From NCBI RefSeq assembly GCF_007785775.2, contig NZ_VNIK02000004.1, forward strand, positions 204,914 through 268,913: DNA of 64,000 nt, in the 5' to 3' direction. A program made the translations under genes and the position numbers. Position 1 is the stretch's first letter; the number at the start of each line of letters is the position of its first letter. The notes beneath the pieces were generated by a model that did not search any database, had not been told where the DNA came from, and was given only the letters and a program-made list of their open reading frames with translations. Source of the DNA: Flagellimonas hadalis (lineage in GTDB: Bacteria; Bacteroidota; Bacteroidia; Flavobacteriales; Flavobacteriaceae). Shown piece after piece: positions 18,102 to 25,694 of the stretch.

Positions 18102-18986
18102 TTATTTGCGTCTTTGGGCAAGCCATAAAGTGTGTTCCCTTGAAATTGCATTTTCAGAATCAAGAATGAATTCTGATAGCTGTTTTTCAGAATTTATATT
18201 ATATGACAATTCCTTTATGAAATTTAGTTCTTCTGATGCAGTTGTATATGCTTGCTTTTGCTCTTGATGCTGTTTTATTTGTAACCAGCTAATTGCAGAA
18301 GAAGCTATAGTTGTTAATAGTCCAACAATATTCCAATTATTATCAGGGTTATTCATAAGAATAACAACCGAAACTATAGCAAAGAATTGAGAGGCAAGTA
18401 TTATCCAGAACCAGAAGTTGTACCTTCCTTTGTTCCACTCTGCTTTTTTTGAGTACCAGTTTTGTTGGTCTTCTATTCTATTTTTAATGTAATACTCTTT
18501 TCGCTCATTCATTGAGAGGTTGCGAACCTCGAGCATTTTTGATGTTATAATTTCTTGATTTAATGTTTTTGAGTCCATAGAAGATGATAAATCTTTGAAT
18601 TCATTAGCAACTTCTCTGATTCTTTCTATGAACCTTTCTTTTACAGTATTCAAGTCCAAAGATTGTTCAAAATATTCGGCACAGGTTATAAATCTCCACG
18701 TTAAGGTTTTACTTGATTCGGCCAATGCTCTTCCTTGGTACCAAACATCTTCATATTTTTTACTTTTTAAAACGATAGTAAGTATCAAACCTACTAGCAA
18801 AAGCAACCCTGTAAAACAATAAATCCAAAATTTTTGGTTTACGTCTTGGAAGCTATATATGGCAAGCAATGCTGCAAAAATCATAGATATTAAGTCGAAT
18901 CTTATTATGTTCAAATAAGCCTTTTGTGATTTAATTGAGATATTATCAGCAGCTTGGTAGTAATTGGGAAAATCCTTTAATTCCAT
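18102..18986 (-). CDS. DUF4231/SLATT membrane protein, four TM helices, putative pore-forming effector
   Basis: 294 aa. Two tandem SLATT-like units: transmembrane helices at about residues 28-47 and 55-75, a conserved WYQGRALAESSKTLTWRF block with a long helical cytoplasmic region (80-185), then helices at about 192-212 and 219-240 and the terminal ISREHTLWLAQRR motif typical of SLATT_1. SLATT proteins are predicted membrane effectors linked to nucleotide-sensing conflict systems. The ATG overlaps the stop of the upstream TIR gene by one base (TGATG; a GTG one codon earlier is also possible), and the next TIR gene starts 1 nt after its stop. Confidence 0.82.
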   Translation of the reverse strand: MELKDFPNYYQAADNISIKSQKAYLNIIRFDLISMIFAALLAIYSFQDVNQKFWIYCFTGLLLLVGLILTIVLKSKKYEDVWYQGRALAESSKTLTWRFITCAEYFEQSLDLNTVKERFIERIREVANEFKDLSSSMDSKTLNQEIITSKMLEVRNLSMNERKEYYIKNRIEDQQNWYSKKAEWNKGRYNFWFWIILASQFFAIVSVVILMNNPDNNWNIVGLLTTIASSAISWLQIKQHQEQKQAYTTASEELNFIKELSYNINSEKQLSEFILDSENAISREHTLWLAQRRK

Positions 18987-19573
18987 CACGGTTTTACTTT
19001 TGTTTTATTCGAAATTGGTTGAGACCTTTTGTCAAACGCTTGGTCAATGTAGAATTCAGGATTAATAACGAAGTCACTCCACTTTACTAGAACACAATAT
19101 CTATCATCTTCGCTCCAGGAACATTTATCAAATGCAGGGATATAATAATTATGACTAAACTCTTTTATAACCGTTGAATCATTTATTCCAACGTAATTGT
19201 GAATTCCTCCGCATGTTAGGCAATTATATGAACCTTGATAAATAGAATCGTACATGGTAGGAAGTACTATGCCAAGAATACCATTTTTTGTATTATTTGA
19301 ACTATTGTAAAGAGAAGCTTGAAGCTCTTTCTTAATGTATCTTTGTTCGTGAGACCCAAGATTCTCCGAACTTCTTGAGCCTATTAGAAAAATCGTTACT
19401 GTTGAGTCAGATAAATAATCTTCTCTAATTTTTCGCATAATATAATCATCATCCCAAGAGTTGATTGGTTCATCCAATGATTTGTCAATCATGTCAATGT
19501 CCATTTCATCACGAATATGATTTTTAAATGCGATGTCTTCTGTTTTAAAACTTATGAAGCATTTGTGTGCCAT
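18986..19573 (-). CDS. TIR-like DUF1863 (ThsB-type) protein, first gene of the operon
   Basis: 195 aa. The N-terminus HKCFISFKTED is the first TIR strand; IDKSLDEP...DDDYIMRKIREDYLSDSTVTIFLIG and RYIKKELQASLY follow, matching the MTH538 TIR-like family (PF08937) to which Thoeris ThsB belongs. Glu83 in YIKKEL takes the place of the catalytic Glu; the usual preceding Trp is Tyr. NGILGIVLP, a CLTCGG pair of cysteines and the tail RYCVLVKWSDFVINPEFYIDQAF are typical of one ThsB-like branch. It may make a nucleotide signal from NAD on phage sensing. No membrane segment or signal peptide. Confidence 0.82.
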   Translation of the reverse strand: MAHKCFISFKTEDIAFKNHIRDEMDIDMIDKSLDEPINSWDDDYIMRKIREDYLSDSTVTIFLIGSRSSENLGSHEQRYIKKELQASLYNSSNNTKNGILGIVLPTMYDSIYQGSYNCLTCGGIHNYVGINDSTVIKEFSHNYYIPAFDKCSWSEDDRYCVLVKWSDFVINPEFYIDQAFDKRSQPISNKTKVKP

Positions 19574-19715
19574 AGTGTTCTTTTTGGTTGTTGCTAAAGA
19601 TAAATCTATAAGAAGTTACTCGGTTTAGGGTCTGAATTTGTTGGTACACACCAAACTGGAAATCCTCGTGGATTTTTCAGAAGTAGTCAATAACAAGAAA
19701 TTTGAGGACAGTATT

Positions 19716-20447
19716 TTATTTATCTCGAAACTCTTTAATTTTATCCAGTGTCCAGTTAATTGGTGGTCCAAAAGGCTCAAGTTTTTCTGCAATATCAATA
19801 TCATCTAATCCATTTTCTATATATCGTTTAATTAGCATTTCGGCTTCATTCGGGTGAATTTCTTCTTCAACTCTTCTTATTCTGTTATTTGGTTTAGACC
19901 TCACTTCTCTTTTTAGAGAGTTTAAATCTCGTCTCAGTTCTAGTAATTCTTTCTCTTCTTCTCCAACTTTTAATCTTTTTGTTTTAGATACTTCTAAAAA
20001 AGTTGGGGGAATTGCATCTTCAGGACTTTTCAAAGTTTCCTCAAGTGCTTTTGCAATTTTATCTTTAAGAATGTCTCCCCAATCAGGTGAGTTTTTATCA
20101 TAAACTATAACTCTTAAACTTCTCAAGTCAAATGGTACATCTTCCATAGATGCCGTTATTAATATGGCTGGTTTGGTTATTGCATGTGCAAGACCCAATT
20201 CGTAAAAAACATTTGGGTTTTTATTGGTTAAATCCGCCAAAATCACATTTGCATTTTTAGTGTAATTCCAAATGTCATTTACTATATTACCAGGTCTGTA
20301 TAAATCATCAGCTCTTTTTGCTTCAAAACCAGCTTTTTCTATTGCTGGGACATAGATATCGGAAAAATATTTATCAAACCACCCACCAAAAGGCATAATG
20401 ATAAAGCAATTCGGTCTCTCTTTATTATTTAACTCTTTTTTGGCCAT
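19716..20447 (-). CDS. NDT/TIR-fold nucleotide-processing protein with coiled coil
   Basis: 243 aa from the ATG at 20447. The N-terminal domain (residues 12-130) has FIIMPFGGWFDKYF, GFEAKRADDLYRPG, DIWNYTKNANVILADLTNKNPNVFYELGLAHA and KPAILITA, a pattern of nucleoside 2-deoxyribosyltransferase-like proteins; Glu83 in YELGLA corresponds to the NDT catalytic Glu. The region 160-195 is a charged coiled coil and the last 50 residues form a small helical domain. It is upstream of the TIR operon with a gap of 142 nt, so it may share the transcript or be a separate unit. Nucleoside or NAD-derivative processing is inferred. Confidence 0.7.
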   Translation of the reverse strand: MAKKELNNKERPNCFIIMPFGGWFDKYFSDIYVPAIEKAGFEAKRADDLYRPGNIVNDIWNYTKNANVILADLTNKNPNVFYELGLAHAITKPAILITASMEDVPFDLRSLRVIVYDKNSPDWGDILKDKIAKALEETLKSPEDAIPPTFLEVSKTKRLKVGEEEKELLELRRDLNSLKREVRSKPNNRIRRVEEEIHPNEAEMLIKRYIENGLDDIDIAEKLEPFGPPINWTLDKIKEFRDK

Positions 20448-20639
20448 TGATTTAATTTTTATTGCACACAACTTGTTTATGGATCATTGAAACACTTATA
20501 TACCTCCTGAAATGGGGCAATATATATGCACGTAATCTTCGTTATGCAAAGCATAAATAAATTCGGTGGTGTAAGCATGGGGAGGGGAGGTGTGTCCAAA
20601 ATACTAATTCCCAGTCAATTGACATTATGGAAAAACCAC

Positions 20640-20663
20640 AAAAAAACTAGGGGATTTCCCTAA
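20640..20663 (-). terminator. Probable terminator after the AsmA-like gene pair
   Basis: On the minus strand TAGGG-aaatc-CCCTA is followed by G and seven T. The stem is short. It lies about 175 nt after the AsmA-like stop codon, beyond the repeat arrays; the stretch 20448-20640 otherwise shows only a TTATGC-aaa-GCATAA hairpin (20542-20556) and no gene. Confidence 0.4.
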
Positions 20664-20697
20664 TTTCAATCGCAAATTGACAAATATCAATACTTTA

Positions 20698-20840
20698 GAA
20701 GTCGGAAGTCGGGAGTCGGGTTCAATGGACAATGAACAATGAACAGGAAGGGTTAATGGGTAAAGGGTAATGATGTAGGAGAAGTTTTCAGTTGCTTTCC
20801 TAACTCCTAACTCCTAACTCCTAACTCCTAACTCCTAACC
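20698..20840. repeat. Stack of four different heptanucleotide tandem repeats
   Basis: Read on the plus strand: GAAGTCG x2 plus GGAGTCG (20698-20718); CAATGGA plus CAATGAA x2 (20723-20743); GGGTAAA plus GGGTAAT (20758-20771, after a degenerate GGGTTAAT); CCTAACT x5 plus CCTAACC (20799-20840). All have a 7-nt period but different sequences. The last array contains the stop codon of the neighbouring gene. Confidence 0.85.
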
Positions 20841-21950
20841 CTTATCCTTTTCCCCTTTGGACTTCTTCTTCGCGGTTTCCTGCACGTTCTCAAACTCAAT
20901 GTCGTTGTCCACAATCCCTTTGAACGCCTTGATCCAGGCATTTTTAAAGATGTTGGTCACGGTGGGCCAGGTCTTCGTTTTTACATCGTTCAGGTCGCCC
21001 TCGATGGGCACTTTGGTGGCGAGGGTGTTCTGCTTGTGGTTCTTCAACACAAACTTGAAAAAGCCAACAAAACCTTCCCAAAGCGTTTCCAAAAAGGCAT
21101 CTTCCTTGCCAATGAGCTTGGTGTCCTTCAAAATAGGCTTGAGGTAGCCCTTCAGGTAGCCGTCGGCAATGGCGAGTTCGCTGTAGAGGTTAAAGGTGCC
21201 CTTGTCAAAATCGATGCCCGCGTAGTGGTCCGTAAAATCATTGAGGGCCGTGGCATTTGCATTTTCCAGGGAAAGGGCGAGGTCCATATCGGGAATCTGC
21301 TTTACGAGGTCCATCTGGCCTTCCAAATGCAGGTTGCCCCCACCAATGCTGATGGCGTCGGCAGAAAGGTTGCTGGGCAGGCGGGCCTCGGTGCGCACCA
21401 CGTTGCGGAGGTTGGTGGCGTAGAGTTCTATTTGGTCGAGATGGAGGTCAATGTTGGGGTCGGCAGTGAGTTGCACAAAGGCCATTTTCCCTCCGTGGAT
21501 CTCCAGTTTGTTGATGTCGATGGGAACGAGGTCCGTCAACGCCTTGCTCCAATCGTCAATATCGGCATCGTCCTCGCTTTCCTTTTGCTGGTCCTCGAAC
21601 ACATAGATCACCGTGGGCCGGGTCATATTGATCTCACTCACCACCTTGCCCTTCAGCAGGGAGCTCCACTCGATGGAAATGTTCGTTTTTTCAAAATCCA
21701 GAAAGGGAATCTGGGAACCGGCGTTCACCTTGTTGAGGTAGAGATGATCGATGGTATAGGCCCCGGTGATCAACGACAGGTCGATGTCCTCCACTTGGCC
21801 ATAATACCCCGGAATGTCCGCCAGCACCTTGTTCACATAATTTTTTACGATATAGGGCAGCGCAATCCGGAACGCGATGAGCAATACGATCAAGATCGCG
21901 GGCAGGAGGTACCGTTTCCGTTTGTATATTTTTTTGCGCTGTTTTGTCAT
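20835..21950 (-). CDS. AsmA/DUF748-like envelope protein, second of pair
   Basis: 371 aa from the ATG at 21950, which overlaps the stop of the upstream gene as ATGA. One N-terminal transmembrane helix (LLPAILIVLLIAFRIALPYIV) anchors a long extracytoplasmic beta-rich domain: YYGQVEDIDLSLITGAYTIDHLYL, VSEINMTRPTVIYVF and DLHLDQIELYATNL are AsmA/DUF748-style segments. Such proteins span the periplasm and may shuttle lipids or aid outer membrane assembly; no direct evidence here. The C-terminus is Lys/Glu-rich. The stop codon TAG is supplied by the terminal heptamer repeat, so the tail (KGEKDKG) may have been altered by the repeat. Confidence 0.78.
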   Translation of the reverse strand: MTKQRKKIYKRKRYLLPAILIVLLIAFRIALPYIVKNYVNKVLADIPGYYGQVEDIDLSLITGAYTIDHLYLNKVNAGSQIPFLDFEKTNISIEWSSLLKGKVVSEINMTRPTVIYVFEDQQKESEDDADIDDWSKALTDLVPIDINKLEIHGGKMAFVQLTADPNIDLHLDQIELYATNLRNVVRTEARLPSNLSADAISIGGGNLHLEGQMDLVKQIPDMDLALSLENANATALNDFTDHYAGIDFDKGTFNLYSELAIADGYLKGYLKPILKDTKLIGKEDAFLETLWEGFVGFFKFVLKNHKQNTLATKVPIEGDLNDVKTKTWPTVTNIFKNAWIKAFKGIVDNDIEFENVQETAKKKSKGEKDKG

Positions 21951-23500
21951 TTCTTGTTCTTTTGTTTTTTGTCCTTGCCCGTCATGGTGTCCACCAAACC
22001 GTTCCTGACGTTCAGCCACAGGTAGTTGAAGAAGGATTTGTCCGTGCGTCGTTTTACTTTGAATTCCCCGAGTCGGTATTTATCACCATCTTCCTTGGAG
22101 GACTTTTTTGCAAAGATGTTCACCACTGCGGTGAGCAGCTTGTTCACGCCCAGCCGGTCTTTTTTCAGCACCATGAACTCAAATTGGTCGTAGGCCATTT
22201 TCATGTCGCCCTGCGATTCCACTTCGTTGCCACTGAAGGTGAAGTACATTTCGTCAATGGAGCCCTTGACCTCTGCACCCAGATTGGTTTTGAGGAAGGG
22301 GTTGATCTTTTGCGAATTGAATTGCACTAGATTGCCCGTTGCCAAGAAATCGTTGCTCTTGCTCTGTGGGTCGAAGGACCAATCGAGGGTAAGGTGCCCA
22401 TCGCCCATCAACCTGGATTTCGTGGACACGGTGACCATGCCACTGCCCCGGCTGTGCAGGTTGGAGATGGTGGCGTCCAGTTGGGTGAACCTCAGACTTT
22501 CGGGATCCACTTTTTCTTCCAGGCGTTCCTCGTAGGTGATGGTCCCGTCCGAAATAGCGATGGAATCCACCTGAAGGTCAAAATCAAGGTCACGAAGGGC
22601 CTGGTTGTACAGTTTTTTATGGGTAGTGTCGTCCGGAAGCAGTTTGTCCCGGTACACCCGAAAAATGGGCTGTTCCAATTGCAGTTGGGCCAACCGGAAT
22701 TTGGGGAGTCCATCACTGTGGCCAAAACTGAACTGTTTCAAACGGACGGTATCGATGGTGAGGTCGTAGTGGTCGTGCTCCACCCGAAGTTTTTTGGACA
22801 GTTCCTCTTGGCTGTACTTGCTTTTCAGTTCCAATCGGTGGATCTGCCCTTCGTCTGCATTGAGCTGAATCTGTTGCAGGCGGAGAAACTCGAAAGGCCC
22901 CAGGTCGCAATAGAGTTGTTGGGTCTTCAGTTCATATGCACCATAGGTGAAGGGGAGTTCTTGGGTCGTGGTTCCGTCCATCAAAATGTCTGCCAAGGAA
23001 AAGTCGATGCCCTCAATGTGCAGTTGGATGCTGTCAGATGCTTTGCGGAACTGTTTCAGCTCACCTTTGGTGATGGTGAATTTATCAATCTCCAGTTGGG
23101 TGGACGGGCCTGTGTCCTTCTTCTTTTTGGGAAGAGGTTTTTTATCCTTTTTCCGATAATTGAAGACGGGTTCCTCTAGGTGCAGTTCAGAAATGGCCAC
23201 TTTGTCCTTGGTGAGCAGGGCCAGATACCCAAGACCGGACAGGGTGATTTCCTTGGCGGCCAGTTCCAGGGTATTGCTGCTGTCCTTGGCGCTGACACCT
23301 TGGAGTTGGATCTTGCCCAAAAGCACATTGGTGCTCAGTTTGTCGTAGTGCAGCGTGATTTCTTGGGGAATTTTGGTCTTCAGGGCCTGCTTTACCTTTT
23401 TGGTGAACAACAGTTGCGCCGTTCCCCATATGCCCAGCAAAAGCACGATAGATCCCAATAGGATCCTCCTTTGGTTGGATGTGTTGTTGTTTTTGGGCAT
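21947..23500 (-). CDS. AsmA/DUF748-like envelope protein, first of pair
   Basis: 517 aa. One N-terminal transmembrane helix (ILLGSIVLLLGIWGTAQLLF), then a long periplasmic beta-rich region with repeated LHLEEPVFNYRK / LQLEQPIFRVYR type strands, and a C-terminal DUF748-like part (NPFLKTNLGAEVKGSIDEMYFTFSGN). A Pro/Lys-rich linker is at about residues 118-132. Probably partners with the next gene, to which it is translationally coupled. Confidence 0.75.
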   Translation of the reverse strand: MPKNNNTSNQRRILLGSIVLLLGIWGTAQLLFTKKVKQALKTKIPQEITLHYDKLSTNVLLGKIQLQGVSAKDSSNTLELAAKEITLSGLGYLALLTKDKVAISELHLEEPVFNYRKKDKKPLPKKKKDTGPSTQLEIDKFTITKGELKQFRKASDSIQLHIEGIDFSLADILMDGTTTQELPFTYGAYELKTQQLYCDLGPFEFLRLQQIQLNADEGQIHRLELKSKYSQEELSKKLRVEHDHYDLTIDTVRLKQFSFGHSDGLPKFRLAQLQLEQPIFRVYRDKLLPDDTTHKKLYNQALRDLDFDLQVDSIAISDGTITYEERLEEKVDPESLRFTQLDATISNLHSRGSGMVTVSTKSRLMGDGHLTLDWSFDPQSKSNDFLATGNLVQFNSQKINPFLKTNLGAEVKGSIDEMYFTFSGNEVESQGDMKMAYDQFEFMVLKKDRLGVNKLLTAVVNIFAKKSSKEDGDKYRLGEFKVKRRTDKSFFNYLWLNVRNGLVDTMTGKDKKQKNKK

Positions 23501-23553
23501 GCTGTGTTTTTTTGGTTGAACTGATAGACTAATCTACGACATAGATGTGTGGT

Positions 23554-23940
23554 TTAGCTTTCCGTGTCCAGAAAAGCGGCCACATCGGAAGGGGAGGTGA
23601 TCTGGATCGCTGTATGGCCGTTCACCAAAATGGGTCTTTGGAAGGCCTGTGGACAATTGCCCAACAGTTTCAGCCAATCGTGCGGATCCTCGATATCGGG
23701 GTCTTTGCCATAGGCCGCTATGAAATCGGGATGCTGGGTATCGATCAATTTGTGAAGGGGCAGGTCAAGGTGATTGGCCAGTTCGGCCCATTGTGTTCCC
23801 GTGACCTTGGTCTTGGCGATATCCACTTCCATGATCTTTTTGTCCGAAGCCTGCACATAGGCCAAGGCTTGTTTGCCAATAGAGGTGACGGAGCTGTAAT
23901 AAAACTTGATTTCCCGGTCATTTGTAGCAATTACCCCCAT
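23554..23940 (-). CDS. ArsC/Spx-like protein lacking the catalytic cysteine
   Basis: 128 aa. Thioredoxin-fold ArsC-type layout: KFYYSSVTSIGKQALAYVQ at the position of the usual NPxCSxSRxAL loop, then MEVDIAKTKVTGTQWAEL and a C-terminal CPQAFQRPILVNGHTAIQI matching the RPIL(V)x block of arsenate reductases. The loop cysteine is replaced by Thr, so it is unlikely to reduce arsenate; a binding or regulatory role is possible. Single gene. Confidence 0.75.
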   Translation of the reverse strand: MGVIATNDREIKFYYSSVTSIGKQALAYVQASDKKIMEVDIAKTKVTGTQWAELANHLDLPLHKLIDTQHPDFIAAYGKDPDIEDPHDWLKLLGNCPQAFQRPILVNGHTAIQITSPSDVAAFLDTES

Positions 23941-24017
23941 GATGTTCTGAATTATGGTTTATGCCAAGTTGGGGATTTTTAGGGGCACTCGTTGACGCAA
24001 TCCATTTATTTGGTGTC

Positions 24018-24052
24018 GTAAAACAGAAAAGCGGGGCAATCTCTTGCCCCGC
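24018..24052 (-). terminator. Strong terminator at the end of the haem-uptake transcript
   Basis: GCGGGGCAA-gaga-TTGCCCCGC (minus strand), a perfect 9-bp stem with a 4-nt loop, followed by TTTTCTGTTTTA. It lies downstream of hmuY and the tiny open frame. Confidence 0.85.
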
Positions 24053-24064
24053 CATTCACACAAA

Positions 24065-24145
24065 CTAACTCAAACTACACGTCAAAAAGGCGATAATGAT
24101 AACAAACAATCCGGTAACTTTGAGCAGTCCGATGAGTCCATCCAT
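24065..24145 (-). CDS. Possible tiny hydrophobic peptide gene after hmuY
   Basis: A 26-codon frame encoding MDGLIGLLKVTGLFVIIIAF followed by LTCSLS, one potential membrane helix, lying between hmuY and its terminator. No homologue comes to mind and there is no separate promoter. Its stop codon is within the TTTGAGTTAG motif that also precedes two other terminators in the window. It may be a real small protein or a chance frame in the 3' untranslated region. Confidence 0.25.
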   Translation of the reverse strand: MDGLIGLLKVTGLFVIIIAFLTCSLS

Positions 24146-24180
24146 TAGTTATAATGGACGGAACAATAGGTTGTGTCCGC

Positions 24181-25689
24181 TTACAGACGTTCGTAGGTGA
24201 ACTGGAAATGTCCTCTTTCCCCTTCGGTGCTGGTATAGGCCGTAAAGTTGAGTTTATAGTAATTGCCATCGGCATCCTTCAGTACATAGTATCGGCCCGT
24301 GTTGACGACACCTCCAAAAGTATCTCTCCAACCGCTACCCACAACGGCCCTATTGTCATACACCAAAGCGGATTCGTCCACATCGGCCATGGTAAAGTTG
24401 GCATAGGTGGGTACATCACCTTCAATGGTCACTTGATAGAGGCCCACACCGCCCAAGGTATTGTGCACCACATAGTCCGAATAGGTAAGACCAGCGGCAA
24501 TAGGACCTTGATAGCCATAATAAGTGAACACCCCACTGAGGTTGATGTCCCATTCTTCCTTGGCAGGTTCCACGCTTACGGTTTCGCCGTTGGTCAGGCT
24601 AAAGGCGGTGATGTTATGGGCAGCATCTTTGGGAACGGTCACCTCGGAAAAAGCAGTGGTCTCGTTCAGGTCGGCATATTGGATGGTATAGCTGTTGCCA
24701 TCACTCAATATCCTTACTTTGATAATGTCCCGAAGGTCACCCGTGGTATTGATGCTTCCAGTTTCTGCAGGTTCGGTGGGAATTTCTTTTCCTAGGCTTA
24801 CCAAATACACATAGTTTTCTTCCGCGGTAGTGGATATTTCCGCAAAGGCGGTCCCTTCCAAGGTGCCTTCAGGGCTATCGGTGAACGAGATCCCTGCTTC
24901 AAGATTTCCATACTGGTTATAGCCCACAGGCAATCCGACCAATAATTCGGCTACGGTGCTTACATTGACCGTGGTGGGTTGGAACATGGCGTCCAAGGCA
25001 TTCAACTCCATCGGTGCGGGAAGTTCACTGCTCTCGGTCACGGAAAGGAGGTCGGTCACTCCCGTCAGCTTCACGGCAGAAACGGAAAGTGAGGCATTGA
25101 GGAAAACACGGTTTTCCGTCCCGTTATAGAGTCCAATTTCCCATAGGTCACGTCGCACAGCGGTCTGTACCCCGGTGCTGAAATCAAAATAGACTTGGTT
25201 GGGTTGGTTGGAACCTCCGTTTTCCGTGTCGATGATGCCACTGGTGGCCGCAATGGGGGTATAGCTGACTAAGGATGATGAAGTTGTTCCTGTGGACCAA
25301 TCCGCATCGCTAAAACCATCTATGGTAAAGGTGACGGACTTGGAGGTTCCCTCTATGGCATTGGTAAGCTTGTTGAAGGTGAAGCTGGCATTTGTATCGC
25401 CGGATGTTACGGGCACTGAAATGGTGCCGGAACTTCCATCAGGCGAAGTGGTGAAATCTGTTCCGTATTCGGCATTGTCCCCAGAATAGGAAACGGTAAT
25501 GGTGCCATCTTCCGAAGCTGATCGGGAAAAGTTCAGGACAATCTCCTTGGAAGTTTCCTCTTCGGTGGTGCTCACTGTGGCACTGGCAAAAGTGGCCGTA
25601 AAGTCGATTAGGTTTTCGCCGTCATCATCACTACAAGAACTGAGGATGAGCATCAATGCAATTGCTTTTAAAAGGATCGTTTTTTTCAT
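24181..25689 (-). CDS. HmuY-family haem-binding lipoprotein
   Basis: 502 aa. Lipobox LMLILSSCSDDD. The N-terminal 140 residues form a Calx-beta-like domain (ATVSTTEEETSKEIVLNFSR, YGTDFTTSP). The C-terminal 350 residues resemble the HmuY family: IIDTENGGSNQPNQVYFDFSTG, RRDLWEIGLYNG near the start and GRYYVLKDADGNYYKLNFTAY, GERGHFQFTYERL at the end. HmuY proteins capture haem at the surface and pass it to a TonB receptor; the receptor gene lies 5 nt upstream in the same operon. Expression is likely iron-regulated. Confidence 0.9.
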   Translation of the reverse strand: MKKTILLKAIALMLILSSCSDDDGENLIDFTATFASATVSTTEEETSKEIVLNFSRSASEDGTITVSYSGDNAEYGTDFTTSPDGSSGTISVPVTSGDTNASFTFNKLTNAIEGTSKSVTFTIDGFSDADWSTGTTSSSLVSYTPIAATSGIIDTENGGSNQPNQVYFDFSTGVQTAVRRDLWEIGLYNGTENRVFLNASLSVSAVKLTGVTDLLSVTESSELPAPMELNALDAMFQPTTVNVSTVAELLVGLPVGYNQYGNLEAGISFTDSPEGTLEGTAFAEISTTAEENYVYLVSLGKEIPTEPAETGSINTTGDLRDIIKVRILSDGNSYTIQYADLNETTAFSEVTVPKDAAHNITAFSLTNGETVSVEPAKEEWDINLSGVFTYYGYQGPIAAGLTYSDYVVHNTLGGVGLYQVTIEGDVPTYANFTMADVDESALVYDNRAVVGSGWRDTFGGVVNTGRYYVLKDADGNYYKLNFTAYTSTEGERGHFQFTYERL

Positions 25690-25694
25690 TGGTT

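Larger units (their letters stand above)
17401..20690. other. AT-rich putative defence island (TIR-SLATT-TIR plus NDT/TIR-fold protein)
   Basis: Four minus-strand genes with markedly A/T-rich codons sit between housekeeping genes of ordinary composition (hemL and the AsmA-like pair). No integrase, transposase, tRNA or clear direct repeat was seen at the edges; on the distal side the sequence passes into heptanucleotide repeat arrays. The composition, content and lack of metabolic genes suggest horizontal gain of an antiviral cassette. Confidence 0.6.

Noticed and set aside
18100..18163. Longer start for the third TIR gene
   Set aside because: It would overlap the SLATT coding end by about 60 nt; the ATG at 18100 directly after the SLATT stop is the natural coupled start.
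19574..19715. A 26-codon frame on the plus strand that ends GNPRGFFRSSQ in the gap between the NDT-fold and ThsB-like genes
   Set aside because: It might be a relic of another gene end, but no family is recognised and it is short; not annotated.
21036..22025. Long plus-strand open frame opposite the AsmA-like genes
   Set aside because: Antisense shadow; no recognisable domain, and the minus-strand genes are coherent and coupled.
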